A stretch of DNA of 64,000 nt from Enterococcus faecalis_A (GCA_051295955.1 JBPDWA010000001.1:124001-188000); one strand, 5' to 3'; counted from the first letter of the stretch, positions 1-8,897 are shown. The notes: generated by a model not told the origin, from the letters alone. Program-made: numbers and translations.

Positions 1-327
1 CCGTCACCTGTTCAAACACGTATTCGTCAAGAACGATTGGCGCAAAATCCATTAGGGTTAGCTAGCAGTTTATGGTATATGGGGACGGGGGCACAAACCA
101 GTTTTTGGGGTCGTTTATCAGAATTAGCGATGGTGCCCACTAACTTGCTGGTAGGAAGTGAAGATAGAAAGTTTATCGGGATTGCTCGTCAAATGCAAGC
201 AGAGCAATCTTCCTTACACTTGATAATTTTTCCAAAGTCCGGACATTGTATTCATTTGGAACAACCGGCTGCATTTTATACTTACGTGACAGAAAGAATG
301 GAAGGTGGCCGAGAAAATGAAAATTGA
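1..327 (+). CDS. menH: MenH-like alpha/beta hydrolase, 3' part (SHCHC synthase)
   Basis: The reading frame is open from the first base, so the gene begins before the window; 108 codons remain. The fragment is the C-terminal third of an alpha/beta-hydrolase: a strand followed by LLVGSEDRKF, which carries the usual acid position, then SGHCIHLEQP with the catalytic His near the end. MenH removes pyruvate from SEPHCHC to give SHCHC in menaquinone synthesis. The identification rests on this fold together with menC overlapping its 3' end in another frame, the normal men operon order. The nucleophile Ser lies outside the window and cannot be checked. Confidence 0.75.
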   Translation, partial: PSPVQTRIRQERLAQNPLGLASSLWYMGTGAQTSFWGRLSELAMVPTNLLVGSEDRKFIGIARQMQAEQSSLHLIIFPKSGHCIHLEQPAAFYTYVTERMEGGRENEN

Positions 328-1444
328 AAAAGTTGAGGTCTATCAAGTTCGGTTGCCCTTAAAGTCTCCTTTTATTACTAGCTATGGGCGCTTAGACGAG
401 AAAGCCTTTGATTTATTTATCTTAACGGATGAGCTAGGTAATCAAGGCTTCGGTGAATTGGTGCCCTTTGAACAGCCTGATTATGTTGAAGAAACTTTAG
501 CTACTGCACGCTTAATTATTAACGAGCATCTGCTGCCTTTAGTGGCTGAGCAAACGATTAACCACCCACGGGAAGTCGCCACCATTTTTGCTCAAGTTAA
601 AGGAAATTGGATGGCCAAAGCAGCTTTAGAAACTGCGTTGTGGGATTTATATGCTAAACGAGAAGGGAAAAGTTTAAAGGAATTTTTTAATGAAGTACGA
701 CCTCAGATTCCTGTGGGGATTAGTTTAGGCATTCAAACAGACTTGACCCTATTATTAGCGCAAGTCCAAGCAGCAGTTGCGCAAGGCTATCAGAGAGTAA
801 AAATAAAAATCCAACCGGGATACGATCTTGAACCGGTAGCAGTGATCCGGCAACAGTTTCCGCAATTGCCTTTAATGGTGGATGCAAATTCAGCCTATTC
901 ATTGGCAGACCTTGACCATTTACAGCGGTTAGACGCATTTCACTTAACGATGATTGAACAGCCTTTTGCTGCTGCTGATTTTTTAAATCATGCCTACTTA
1001 CAGCAAAAAATGCAGACGCGGATTTGTTTAGATGAAAATATTCGCAGTGTAGCAGATTGTCAGTTGGCGGTGGCTTTGGGCAGCTGTCGCAGTATTAATT
1101 TGAAAATTCCTCGTGTAGGTGGCATCAGTGCTGCCTTGGAAATTTTAAAGTATTGTCAAAGTCATGATTTGCTCGTTTGGTTAGGCGGTATGTTTGAATC
1201 AGGCGTTGGGCGTGCGTTAAATTTACAATTTGCTTCCCAAGCTGCGTTTACTTTTCCTGGAGATCTGTCAGCTTCAGAGCGCTATTACTATCAGGATGTA
1301 ATTACCGAGCCGTTTCAATTGGAAAATGGTCAGATTAAGGTGCCAACCGGATTGGGAATCGGCGTGTCTTTAGACCAAGAAGCTTTGGAAAAATATGGAA
1401 CGTATCATTGTTTTAAAAAAATATCACCTAGTGCAGATGAGTAG
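317..1444 (+). CDS. menC: o-succinylbenzoate synthase
   Basis: Enolase-superfamily enzyme that dehydrates SHCHC to o-succinylbenzoate in the menaquinone pathway. The 375 residues match the family length. Visible are a barrel Lys in VKIKI (about residue 162), metal ligands in MVDANSAY, IEQPF and CLDENI, and the second catalytic Lys in LKIPRVGGIS. The frame stays open from a GTG at 305, but the ATG at 317 has AAGGTGG eight bases upstream and gives the canonical MKIEKVEVYQV start, so I chose it. It overlaps the end of menH by 11 bp, suggesting translational coupling. The stop lies inside a terminator hairpin. Confidence 0.9.
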   Translation: MKIEKVEVYQVRLPLKSPFITSYGRLDEKAFDLFILTDELGNQGFGELVPFEQPDYVEETLATARLIINEHLLPLVAEQTINHPREVATIFAQVKGNWMAKAALETALWDLYAKREGKSLKEFFNEVRPQIPVGISLGIQTDLTLLLAQVQAAVAQGYQRVKIKIQPGYDLEPVAVIRQQFPQLPLMVDANSAYSLADLDHLQRLDAFHLTMIEQPFAAADFLNHAYLQQKMQTRICLDENIRSVADCQLAVALGSCRSINLKIPRVGGISAALEILKYCQSHDLLVWLGGMFESGVGRALNLQFASQAAFTFPGDLSASERYYYQDVITEPFQLENGQIKVPTGLGIGVSLDQEALEKYGTYHCFKKISPSADE

Positions 1445-1470
1445 TAATCTGCACTAGGTGATATTTAATT
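1421..1470. terminator. Bidirectional terminator between menC and the acyl-CoA synthetase
   Basis: Perfect 18-bp inverted repeat (1421-1438 and 1447-1464) with an 8-nt loop. A-rich sequence lies on the left and T-rich on the right, so it can end transcription from both convergent genes. The menC stop codon is in the loop. Confidence 0.85.
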
Positions 1471-1499
1471 TTTATCCGAATAAAAAGTGTTGAGCTGGT

Positions 1500-3026
1500 T
1501 TATTGCTCTTTTAGCCATTTCTCTAGCTGCAGCCGCTGAACTTTCATGGTTGCTGTATGAGGGATTTCATCAAATTCCATGATGATTGGTTCATTTAAGT
1601 GGGGTAAATCTGCTACTTGATTCCACCAAGCATCCCAATCCATTTCGGTTCCTGGTACTACAGCCAAAATTGGTTGTGGTTCATTTTCTTTGCCGCGAAC
1701 GATAATGACTTCTTCTAAAAAATCTAAGGCGTCTAGTAAATGATCTTCAATCGCTAAATTGCTATCAATGGTTTCAATTAAATCCACTTGACGGTCTTTT
1801 AAAAATAAGTGACCTCGTTCATCAATCATCCCGTAATCACCGCTGTCCCACCATTGACCGTAGACGTTTTCAGCAAAGCGAGCGTCTTCTTGATAATACG
1901 TTAAGGCCCGGCCTTTTGATAATAACTGAATGTGTCCATTGGTTAAGGCTGGCAATACGTTGCCATTTTCATCGGTGATACGTGCCTCGGTTAAGCCTGC
2001 TAAACCGACACCCATATCGCGAGCATCAGAATTTTGTAAAGAGTCTAACGTGTGAGCTCGGAGAATCATTGGCCCACATTCACTTTGTCCATATACTTGT
2101 AAGAAAATTGGCTCATTGATTTCAGAAGCTTTTAAGAAAGCAGCCATCGTCGCATTGTTAATGGCATCGAAAGTTGAGTGATAGTAGCGCACGCTAGCAA
2201 AAGCAGCCGGTCGTTCTTTGGTTAAGCGTACCCATTGAACAAAGTTATTGGGATGAGTTTCAAGGGCGATTGGCTGATATTTCTGTAACATAGCGGCAAC
2301 TTTTTCGCTGTTGGCATTAGCTAACGGCATCATTGGAAAACCCATTGCCATTAAAGAGGAAATCCCAATATTAAAACGCGAATGAACTGGTGAAATATGG
2401 AACCCTATTAATTTTTTTTCTGCAATCTTTGTAAAAATAGTCTTTTGCCATTTAGTGCGCCAGCCCATGGAATGATTGGAATGACAGATGAGTTTTGGAA
2501 TTCCGGTGGTTCCGGAAGTATGTGTCATATAAGCGATGTCATCTTTCGCTAATTCTGATTGCTCAACTACAGCTGCTGATGTTTGGAGTAAGTCAGCGAC
2601 TGCAATCTTTTTCGTAGCCGGACAATTGCTAACTTGACGTACTTTATCCTGCGTTACCTCATCATATAAAAGATAAGGCTCTTCTAAACGGTCAACAAAG
2701 ACTTCAATTGTTTTATAAGGTAAATGATAAGAAATCATCGCTGGAACAGCACCAATATAAGAAGCCGCAACTGCTAACAAATACGTATCATATTTAGGGC
2801 TTTTATAGATGATTATTTTATCGCCTTTTTTTACACCGAGAGCCGCTAATTGATAGGCCCTTTTTAAAACCGCTTCGTGACTGAGTTGATACGTCGTTTC
2901 CAAGCCTAGTTCAGGGAATGCTGGTAGTTCTTCATCAAAAATGATGGCCACATCTGGCGTGTTTTGAGCGGCTATTTTGTAATTGGTGTACAGGTTTAAT
3001 GGTTGATAATCTAACAAATCAGTCAA
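1500..3026 (-). CDS. AMP-forming acyl-CoA synthetase/ligase (MenE-like or other acyl ligase)
   Basis: ANL-superfamily ligase that activates a carboxylate with ATP and couples it to CoA. The phosphate-binding motif HTSGTTGIPK, QVYGQSECGP in the middle, the WWDSGDYG acid and LKDRQVD hinge, and a C-terminal domain with a Lys at MKVQRL are visible. The frame is open to 3089, but the TTG at 3026 has GAGGG seven bases upstream and gives 508 aa, so I use it. It lies tail to tail with menC, which suggests o-succinylbenzoate-CoA ligase (MenE). However, it is on the opposite strand and somewhat longer than typical MenE, so another acid substrate is equally possible and I give no symbol. Confidence 0.75.
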   Translation of the reverse strand: MTDLLDYQPLNLYTNYKIAAQNTPDVAIIFDEELPAFPELGLETTYQLSHEAVLKRAYQLAALGVKKGDKIIIYKSPKYDTYLLAVAASYIGAVPAMISYHLPYKTIEVFVDRLEEPYLLYDEVTQDKVRQVSNCPATKKIAVADLLQTSAAVVEQSELAKDDIAYMTHTSGTTGIPKLICHSNHSMGWRTKWQKTIFTKIAEKKLIGFHISPVHSRFNIGISSLMAMGFPMMPLANANSEKVAAMLQKYQPIALETHPNNFVQWVRLTKERPAAFASVRYYHSTFDAINNATMAAFLKASEINEPIFLQVYGQSECGPMILRAHTLDSLQNSDARDMGVGLAGLTEARITDENGNVLPALTNGHIQLLSKGRALTYYQEDARFAENVYGQWWDSGDYGMIDERGHLFLKDRQVDLIETIDSNLAIEDHLLDALDFLEEVIIVRGKENEPQPILAVVPGTEMDWDAWWNQVADLPHLNEPIIMEFDEIPHTATMKVQRLQLEKWLKEQ

Positions 3027-3049
3027 TGGTTGTCCCTCATTTCGTAAAT

Positions 3050-3081
3050 AATTGTGCAATAGTGCACAATTCATCATATCA
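3050..3081 (-). promoter_or_regulatory. Extended -10 promoter with palindromic operator, acyl-CoA synthetase gene
   Basis: On the minus strand TGATATGAT (3081-3073) is an extended -10 element. Immediately downstream, about where transcription would start, is a perfect 9-bp inverted repeat with a 4-nt centre (arms 3050-3058 and 3063-3071, TGCACAATT type). Its position suggests a repressor operator or a 5' hairpin. No regulator is recognised nearby. Confidence 0.45.
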
Positions 3082-3187
3082 CAGAACAAAAAGAACAGCT
3101 ATTTCAAATGAAAGCGGAATGAAAATTCCATCGCTCATTTTAACAAATTTTAATCTGAGAAAAAAAGCCTGGACAGTGTCGTTATCT

Positions 3188-3216
3188 TTGAAATCCTTTT
3201 ATTTTTGTAGAATAAT
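3188..3216 (+). promoter_or_regulatory. Probable promoter of the isochorismatase-family gene
   Basis: TTGAAA (3188-3193), 17 bp, then AATAAT (3211-3216), about 25 bp before the start codon. Plausible sigma-A promoter; the region is AT-rich, so chance matches are possible. Confidence 0.4.
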
Positions 3217-3241
3217 AAAATTAAGGAAAGTGAGGAGAGAA

Positions 3242-3751
3242 ATGATGCTAGTAATTGTCGATGCGCAAAATTGCAACTTACATCCTGAAGGGGAAAAGTA
3301 CTTTTCAGGCAGTGAACAGCTGATTCCCAAACTGGCGCAAAAAATAAAAAACTGCAACGCTGCAGGTGAATATATTCTTTATACGCAGGATATTCCCATC
3401 AAAGAAAAAGGGAAAAGCGAAGATCGCTGGGATTTGGCGATCGTTGATGAATTGCTGCCGCTCTTAAAACCCGAAAATAAAGTCAAAAAAAATTATTACG
3501 GTATTCCGCCGGAGCGTTTACTTGTAATTCGCCAACAGTTATTTCCGGATCATTTTGGAAAGAAGCGAATCGAAGTTGCCGGCGTAGAAACTAACATCTG
3601 CGTAGTTGCTAATGTTATTTTATTACAAAGTGCTTTTCCGGAAGCTGATTTTTACGTTTCTCGTCAACTGGTGTCAGCCAAAGATCAGGCCAAAGAAGAA
3701 CAAGCCTTAGCTTTATTGGCGGATTTAAATGTCCAAGTGGTCGCTGATTAG
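3242..3751 (+). CDS. Isochorismatase-family cysteine hydrolase
   Basis: About 169 residues with the isochorismatase/nicotinamidase fold. The triad positions are visible: Asp in LVIVDAQN at the N-terminus, Lys in the VKKNYYG segment and the nucleophile Cys in GVETNICVVAN. The open frame begins at 2999, but a GAGGAG site sits just before two tandem ATGs at 3242 and 3245; the second has better spacing. Family members hydrolyse isochorismate, nicotinamide or related amides. Neighbouring menaquinone genes make isochorismate a tempting substrate, but that is inference only. Expressed divergently from the acyl-CoA synthetase. Confidence 0.82.
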   Translation: MMLVIVDAQNCNLHPEGEKYFSGSEQLIPKLAQKIKNCNAAGEYILYTQDIPIKEKGKSEDRWDLAIVDELLPLLKPENKVKKNYYGIPPERLLVIRQQLFPDHFGKKRIEVAGVETNICVVANVILLQSAFPEADFYVSRQLVSAKDQAKEEQALALLADLNVQVVAD

Positions 3752-3847
3752 CGTCAACGCTAAGCCCTCTTAGTTGTTAAAATGATAGAATGCTTTTACA
3801 ATAGTCAATAAGACAGAGAATAAATAGAATTGACGGAGGAAATTATT

Positions 3848-4252
3848 ATGAAAAAAATTTATGAAACTGCCATTACCAACGTGGGTGGACGTGAAGGTGA
3901 AGTCCACTCAGCTGACAATAGCTTTTCTTATGCGGTTACATCACCTGGACGAAAAAAAGCGAATGCCACTAACCCGGAACAGTTATTTGCAGCAGCTTAC
4001 AGTGCTTGTTTTAATAGCGCTTTAGAACTTGTTTTAGAAAAAGAAGGAATTGATGCGAAAAGCACAGTCACTGCTCGTGTTTCTCTTTATCAAGATGACG
4101 AAGGCGGTTTTAATGTAGGCGTTCAATTAGAAACACATATTGATGGCGTTTCTGAAGAACAAGCGCATGATTTAGTTGAAAAAGCGCACCAAGTATGCCC
4201 GTATTCTAAAGCAACGCGTAATAACATTGAGGTTGAATTAACCATCGTTTAA
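3848..4252 (+). CDS. ohr: Organic hydroperoxide resistance protein (OsmC/Ohr family)
   Basis: Thiol peroxidase that reduces organic hydroperoxides, using lipoyl proteins as reductant in studied members. The 134 residues contain both catalytic cysteines in family context: AYSACFNSAL and CPYSKATRNN. GGAGG at 3835-3839 lies eight bases before the ATG at 3848, so the longer TTG-initiated frame at 3830 is rejected. It is single-gene, followed by a strong terminator. No OhrR repressor gene is adjacent. A lipoate ligase gene lies about 2 kb away; whether the two are linked is unknown. Confidence 0.9.
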   Translation: MKKIYETAITNVGGREGEVHSADNSFSYAVTSPGRKKANATNPEQLFAAAYSACFNSALELVLEKEGIDAKSTVTARVSLYQDDEGGFNVGVQLETHIDGVSEEQAHDLVEKAHQVCPYSKATRNNIEVELTIV

Positions 4253-4276
4253 ATAAAAAAACGTAAAAGATACCTG

Positions 4277-4316
4277 CCAATCCAAGCTGCTAGCAGCTTG
4301 GGTTGGTTTTTGTTTT
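4277..4316 (+). terminator. Terminator of ohr
   Basis: Hairpin 4277-4306 with AAGCTGCT/AGCAGCTT at its tip and CCAA/TTGG at its base, followed by TTTTTGTTTT. Confidence 0.85.
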
Positions 4317-4983
4317 CCGGACCAAAAACAGCGACTTTTTTCAACATTGATGCGGAAGTAAAAACACTTTATAAATAAAATAGAAATGAAACTGCAAGTC
4401 AACACATCAATCGAATAAACAGATGCGCTGATTTTAAATTTATAAGGTGGTCAGTTATTGAACAAACTGCTCTTTTTTACTGCTGCCAGTGCTTCAATGA
4501 ACCTTTGCTTTATATAGCAAGACAAGGTGTTATGAAAAAATGTTGGTAAATCAGTGCCTTTTTAGGTATGAGATAGTTAGAAACAGACAAATTCTACGTA
4601 AGGAGCGAAAAAGAAAAATAGGCGATCGCAGCTAGTTCTTTTCGATCATTAGCATATTTTGATCATCAAGTATCCAAACATCAGCATAAGCAATTTTCCA
4701 ATAACTTTTATAGGTTCATTTCAGAGGGAATAACGGTTTTACGGAGACATGGATCTAAGTAGAGTAAATTTTAAGATTGCAAAAAATAATTTGCTAGAGT
4801 TGGGAAAAATTATTGACAATGCCAGTTGCTATTGCTGGTTAAAGCTTGCTCAAAGGCGGGGGTTCATGCCCTTAGCTTTTATATTGCGCTCGCTATTTGT
4901 TTCTTTCTAGAACTTCTGCTTGCTGTGGGACGGGTTTCATAAAGTAAGATAAGGATAAATAAAAGTTATTGGAGGAAGGTTTT
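4317..4983. other. Long intergenic stretch without a recognisable gene
   Basis: About 670 bp with no supported reading frame on either strand. Short translated pieces are interrupted by stops in all frames and resemble nothing I know. A TTGACA at 4813 lacks a good -10 partner. It may hold decayed coding sequence. The last 15 bases carry the GGAGG site of the next gene. Confidence 0.5.
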
Positions 4984-5259
4984 ATGAATGTTATAGTGGA
5001 AATGACGGATGCGTTAGGCTTGGACTATTATTTTGTCACACTTAAAGCAACTAGCAACGGTCTATTGCTATCCAGTGGCAAAGCCTATTATCGAAACTTG
5101 CATGAAATAATTCCATATCAAAAAATTTCCCATTCCAAGATCATTAAAAAAGATCAGCTAATTGAAATTTCCTTTGAGTGTGAGAATAAACAGTATCGTT
5201 TCGTTGACTATGGAAACGGCGTAGCAGACTATCTGCAAAAACATTTATCCTTCTTATAA
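4984..5259 (+). CDS. Small protein of unknown function
   Basis: 91 residues beginning MNVIVEMTD, with a strong GGAGGAAGG site just before the ATG. Predicted soluble, mixed charge, with a beta-rich pattern ending in YRFVDYGNG; no signal peptide, membrane segment or cysteine cluster. The LacI-type regulator gene starts 31 bp downstream on the same strand with its own AAAAGGTG site, so the two are probably cotranscribed. I do not recognise the family. Confidence 0.6.
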   Translation: MNVIVEMTDALGLDYYFVTLKATSNGLLLSSGKAYYRNLHEIIPYQKISHSKIIKKDQLIEISFECENKQYRFVDYGNGVADYLQKHLSFL

Positions 5260-5290
5260 ATCTTTCAATGAAAAAAGGTGCAACGAATTT

Positions 5291-6217
5291 ATGACAACTA
5301 TCCGAGAAATTGCGAAACTATCTGGCTATTCTGTGACGACAGTCTCAAGAGTGTTAAACAATCATCCTTATGTAGCAGCTGAAAAAAGAAAGAAAATTCA
5401 ACGAATTATCGATGAGTTAAATTATAAACCCAACGCACTAGCCCGCCATTTAAGTTTAGGGAAAACCAATACTATTGGTGTTTTGATTCCTTACAATGAT
5501 CAGCCATATTTTGACAAAGTGCTCAGCGGCATCATCCAGCAAGCCTTTCAACAAAAACTGCAAGTCCTGCTTTTGCCTACTAATTATGATCAACGAATTG
5601 AATGTGCTTATTTAGAAGAACTGGCTACGGGCGCATTTGATGGCATGATTGTACTTTCAAAAGCCAATGAACTCGCTGTGTTTGCGCCTTACAAGCAGCA
5701 GTTAGTTTTTTGTGAAAATATTGAAGATCCGAGCTTTTTTAGTATTTTTATTGATCGAAAGGCTATTTATTTGGACGTCTTTCAAAAGCTTCAACAAGCT
5801 GGAATCACAGAAGTAGCTTTAACCGTTAATCGTGATCAAACAGCCAGTGCCAATACGAGAAAAATGTTAGAAGTTTATACGCAAGTTTTTGGTTCAATTG
5901 CGCCAAACCGTTTCTTTAAAGGGTGTCGTACCTTGGCTGATGGCCAAAAAGTAGGCCAACAATTAATAAAAGATCATAAGTTACAAGCCGTTTTGGCTAA
6001 TAGTGATGAAATAGCAGCTGGTATTCAGCAAATTACCGATGATCGATTTATTTTAATAGGACAAGAAAATACCTTTCTTAGTGAAGTGCTGCATTTTTCC
6101 ACTATTCATCATCCTTTACGTCAATTAGGTCAAGGAGCCGTCTCGCTTTTTAAAGAAAAGCAACCTCAAAACATACGCTTAGTATCTTCCTTCATTCAAC
6201 GGGCAAGTCATTGTTAG
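5291..6217 (+). CDS. LacI/GalR-family transcriptional regulator
   Basis: 308 residues. The N-terminal helix-turn-helix and hinge helix (TIREIAKLSGYSVTTVSRVL, then YKPNALARHLS) are typical of LacI regulators. The rest is a periplasmic-binding-protein-like effector domain starting with TIGVLIPYNDQPYF. DNA binding would depend on a small molecule, usually a sugar or nucleotide. No sugar operon is next to it, so the target and ligand cannot be inferred; control of its own transcript or a distant operon is possible. It shares a transcript with the small protein upstream. Confidence 0.9.
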   Translation: MTTIREIAKLSGYSVTTVSRVLNNHPYVAAEKRKKIQRIIDELNYKPNALARHLSLGKTNTIGVLIPYNDQPYFDKVLSGIIQQAFQQKLQVLLLPTNYDQRIECAYLEELATGAFDGMIVLSKANELAVFAPYKQQLVFCENIEDPSFFSIFIDRKAIYLDVFQKLQQAGITEVALTVNRDQTASANTRKMLEVYTQVFGSIAPNRFFKGCRTLADGQKVGQQLIKDHKLQAVLANSDEIAAGIQQITDDRFILIGQENTFLSEVLHFSTIHHPLRQLGQGAVSLFKEKQPQNIRLVSSFIQRASHC

Positions 6218-6397
6218 CCCTCTTTACTTTGCTTAAAAACTAATTTGGCTTTTTTATTACAAAGTCAAGTTGGTTTTTTTGTGTACTATAAAAATCTTGG
6301 TGCTTGGTATTCTGTTATATAAAATTAAGGTAAAACCTATTATTTTAATGTTTTTATAGAATATATGAGCAAAAATATGTAATTTTATTTTAAACAA

Positions 6398-6413
6398 TGC
6401 TAAAATTTATAAT
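6398..6413 (+). promoter_or_regulatory. Candidate promoter of the lplA operon
   Basis: Extended -10 TGCTAAAAT (6398-6406), with an overlapping TATAAT (6408-6413), 40-55 bp before lplA. No convincing -35. No S-box or T-box methionine leader is seen in this 235-bp gap. Confidence 0.35.
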
Positions 6414-6452
6414 TGGCAAAGAACATTATTTTGACAGAAATGAGGAATTGTT

Positions 6453-7466
6453 ATGCAGTACGTAGTCATGCCCTCTCAAGACATTCGCCGTAATTTGGCA
6501 ACAGAAGATTATTTATTGAACACGCTTTCCTTTGACGAACCGCTGCTATTATTCTACATTCAAAAGCCTTGTGTGATTTTAGGGCGCAATCAAAATGCGT
6601 ATGAAGAAGTAAATTTGCCCTATGCTAGAGAGAAGCAAATTGTGGTTACGCGACGCTTATCAGGCGGGGGTGCCGTTTATGATGATCTGGGAAATGTCAG
6701 TTTTAGCTTTGTAGTTAAAGAAGGACATCAAGCCTTCGGTGATTTTAAAGCGTTCACAAAGCCTATTGTCAAAGCGTTACAACGAATGGGAGCAACTACA
6801 GCAGAAATTAGTGGTCGCAATGATTTGATGATTGATGGCAAAAAGTTTTCCGGTAATGCAATGTACACTAGAAATAAAAAAATGTATGCCCACGGTACGT
6901 TAATGTACGATGTGAATTTAACAGAAGTTCAACGAGTGTTAACTGTATCTCAAAAGAAAATCGAATCTAAAGGAACAAAATCAGTGCGAGGCAGAGTGAC
7001 TAATTTGCGACCGTACCTAGCGAAAGAATACCAGTCGTTAACGACGGCTGAATTCCGCGATCACTTATTGCTGCAGTTATTTCAAGCTAATTCACTAGCA
7101 GAAATTGCCGATCGAAAATATCATTTGACACCTGAAGATGATGCAGCCATCGGTGAGCGAGTTGCTCAAAAATATGCTAATCCAGATTGGGTGTTTGGCG
7201 AGGCACCTAAATTTACAATCAAAAAAGAAGAAAAGTTTGCCGGTGGGATGATCGACGCTCGAATTGCCGTAGAAAAAGGACGTATTGCTGACATTACCAT
7301 TTACGGTGATTATTTTGCTCAAAAAGATACGAAAGATATCGAAAGATTACTAACGGGCTTGCCCTATCGGTATGAAGCGATTGCCCAAGCGTTAGCGACC
7401 GTTGATTTTAATGCGTACTTTACCAATATCAAAAAGTCAGAGTTTGTTCATTTGCTAATTGATTAA
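6453..7466 (+). CDS. lplA: Lipoate-protein ligase A
   Basis: Activates free lipoate with ATP and attaches it to lipoyl domains of 2-oxoacid dehydrogenases or GcvH. The 337 residues have the full two-domain architecture: the biotin/lipoate ligase core with GRNQN, RRLSGGGAVYDD (67-78) and GRNDLMIDGKKFSGNA carrying the catalytic Lys near 135, then the C-terminal accessory domain. GAGGAA precedes the ATG. The next gene starts 13 bp downstream and the four genes lplA to the lipoprotein form one unit with tight spacing, which raises the question of whether the importer serves lipoate (see findings). Confidence 0.92.
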   Translation: MQYVVMPSQDIRRNLATEDYLLNTLSFDEPLLLFYIQKPCVILGRNQNAYEEVNLPYAREKQIVVTRRLSGGGAVYDDLGNVSFSFVVKEGHQAFGDFKAFTKPIVKALQRMGATTAEISGRNDLMIDGKKFSGNAMYTRNKKMYAHGTLMYDVNLTEVQRVLTVSQKKIESKGTKSVRGRVTNLRPYLAKEYQSLTTAEFRDHLLLQLFQANSLAEIADRKYHLTPEDDAAIGERVAQKYANPDWVFGEAPKFTIKKEEKFAGGMIDARIAVEKGRIADITIYGDYFAQKDTKDIERLLTGLPYRYEAIAQALATVDFNAYFTNIKKSEFVHLLID

Positions 7467-7479
7467 GGAAGGAGCCCCA

Positions 7480-8208
7480 ATGATTTCGTTTGAACATGTT
7501 TCAAAACATTATGCACAAAAAAATAGTTCTTTGCCGGCGTTAACGAATCTTACTTTTTCTATTAACGACCATGAAATCTTCGGTGTGATCGGACAAAGCG
7601 GTTCGGGGAAATCAACTTTATTAAAGTTACTCAATACTTTGGAAGTGCCGGATGCCGGTGAAATTTATATGGATGGTTTAGCTTTAAGCCAGCTGACAAA
7701 CCAACAGCGGCTGCGTCATAGAAAACGATTGGGCATGATTTTTCAACAATTTCATTTGTTGGGAAACCTGACTGTTTTTCAAAATGTTGCACTGCCGTTA
7801 AAGCTAGCGAAAATAAAAAATCCTGAAAAAGTTCGTCAACTGTTAGCTTTTGTTCATCTGAAGGACAAAGCCGACGCCTATCCTAAGCAGTTAAGTGGCG
7901 GCCAACAACAAAGAGTAGCGATTGCGCGAGCGTTAGTGATGGACCCGGAAATTTTACTTTGCGATGAACCTACTTCCTCATTGGATGGCCATCATGCAGC
8001 AGAAATCAAGACTGTTTTACAAGAAATCAATCAAGTGTTTGGTACTACTATGATTGTTGTCAGTCATGAATTAGAACTGATTCAACAATTGTGTCGGCGA
8101 GCTGCGGTATTAGAAGAAGGCAGATTACGAGCTGTACTTGAGGTAAAAACAACGGCAAAAGCGGCCACGGCTTCTTATTATCAACAAATTAAGGAGCATT
8201 TGCAATGA
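7480..8208 (+). CDS. MetN-type ABC importer ATPase, short form
   Basis: 243-residue ATP-binding protein energising the adjacent MetI/MetQ-like importer. Walker A GQSGSGKST near residue 38, signature LSGGQQQR near 138, Walker B ILLCDEPTS and an H-loop VVSHE are all present. MetN of the methionine uptake system is usually about 340 aa with a C-terminal NIL/ACT domain that senses methionine; here the protein ends at about 240, so that domain is missing. ATG at 7480 follows GGAAGGAG and is preferred over TTG at 7459. Its stop overlaps the permease start (ATGA). Confidence 0.85.
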   Translation: MISFEHVSKHYAQKNSSLPALTNLTFSINDHEIFGVIGQSGSGKSTLLKLLNTLEVPDAGEIYMDGLALSQLTNQQRLRHRKRLGMIFQQFHLLGNLTVFQNVALPLKLAKIKNPEKVRQLLAFVHLKDKADAYPKQLSGGQQQRVAIARALVMDPEILLCDEPTSSLDGHHAAEIKTVLQEINQVFGTTMIVVSHELELIQQLCRRAAVLEEGRLRAVLEVKTTAKAATASYYQQIKEHLQ

Positions 8209-8882
8209 TGACTACTTATATTGAAACGATACGCTATTATTTACCCGAATTATTCCTCTCATTGCAGCAAAGTTTGTTAATGCTGTTGATTGCAACAGCC
8301 GGTGCAATTTTTCTGGGGTTGCCGCTGGGGACTTTGATTTATTTAAGCAGGAAAGGCGTTTATCGGTACAGCCGTTTATTGGCATTTTTTCTTAATGGCT
8401 ACGTGGATATCGTTCGTTCTTTTCCGTTTCTTTTGTTGGTGGTGGCCTTAATCCCACTTACAAGAGAATTGATTGGTACTGCTTTTGGGACTTATGCTGC
8501 GGCGTTTCCTCTAGCGATTGTTGCAGTGGCTTTATATGCACGTTTAGTGGAGCAGGTGCTTTTGGATGTACCCGAAGCGCTGTTGGAGTTAGCCAATGTT
8601 TTGGGAGCAAGTAAAAAGCAATTGATTTTTGAGTTCATTTATGTAGAAGCTCGTTCAGGCTTGGTGTTAGCTTTGACTTCAGTTGTCATTAGTCTAGTTT
8701 CTTATTCAACTGTAATGGGTGTCGTAGGTGGCGGCGGAATTGGCGATTTTGCCATGCGCTATGGCTATCAACGTTATGAGTATGCCGTAATGTATACTGC
8801 GATCGGCTTAATGATTCTTTTTGTTAGTTTTATTCAAATCGGTGGGAGCTTTTTAGCTAAAAAAATTGATCAAAAACATTAA
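8205..8882 (+). CDS. MetI-type ABC importer permease
   Basis: 225-residue integral membrane protein with about five hydrophobic segments and the inner-membrane EAA-loop (ELANVLGASKKQLIFEF) that docks onto the ATPase. The GGGGIGDFAMRYGYQRYEY region is strongly MetI-like. Starts at the ATGA overlap with the ATPase gene; a second ATG follows at 8208. The lipoprotein gene begins 15 bp downstream. The family imports D/L-methionine and some related small molecules; the substrate here is not proven. Confidence 0.88.
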   Translation: MMTTYIETIRYYLPELFLSLQQSLLMLLIATAGAIFLGLPLGTLIYLSRKGVYRYSRLLAFFLNGYVDIVRSFPFLLLVVALIPLTRELIGTAFGTYAAAFPLAIVAVALYARLVEQVLLDVPEALLELANVLGASKKQLIFEFIYVEARSGLVLALTSVVISLVSYSTVMGVVGGGGIGDFAMRYGYQRYEYAVMYTAIGLMILFVSFIQIGGSFLAKKIDQKH

Positions 8883-8897
8883 ACAGGAGGGAATTTT

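Noticed and set aside
6218..6452. Possible methionine riboswitch before lplA and the MetNIQ-like genes
   Set aside because: None of the conserved S-box or T-box blocks is present.
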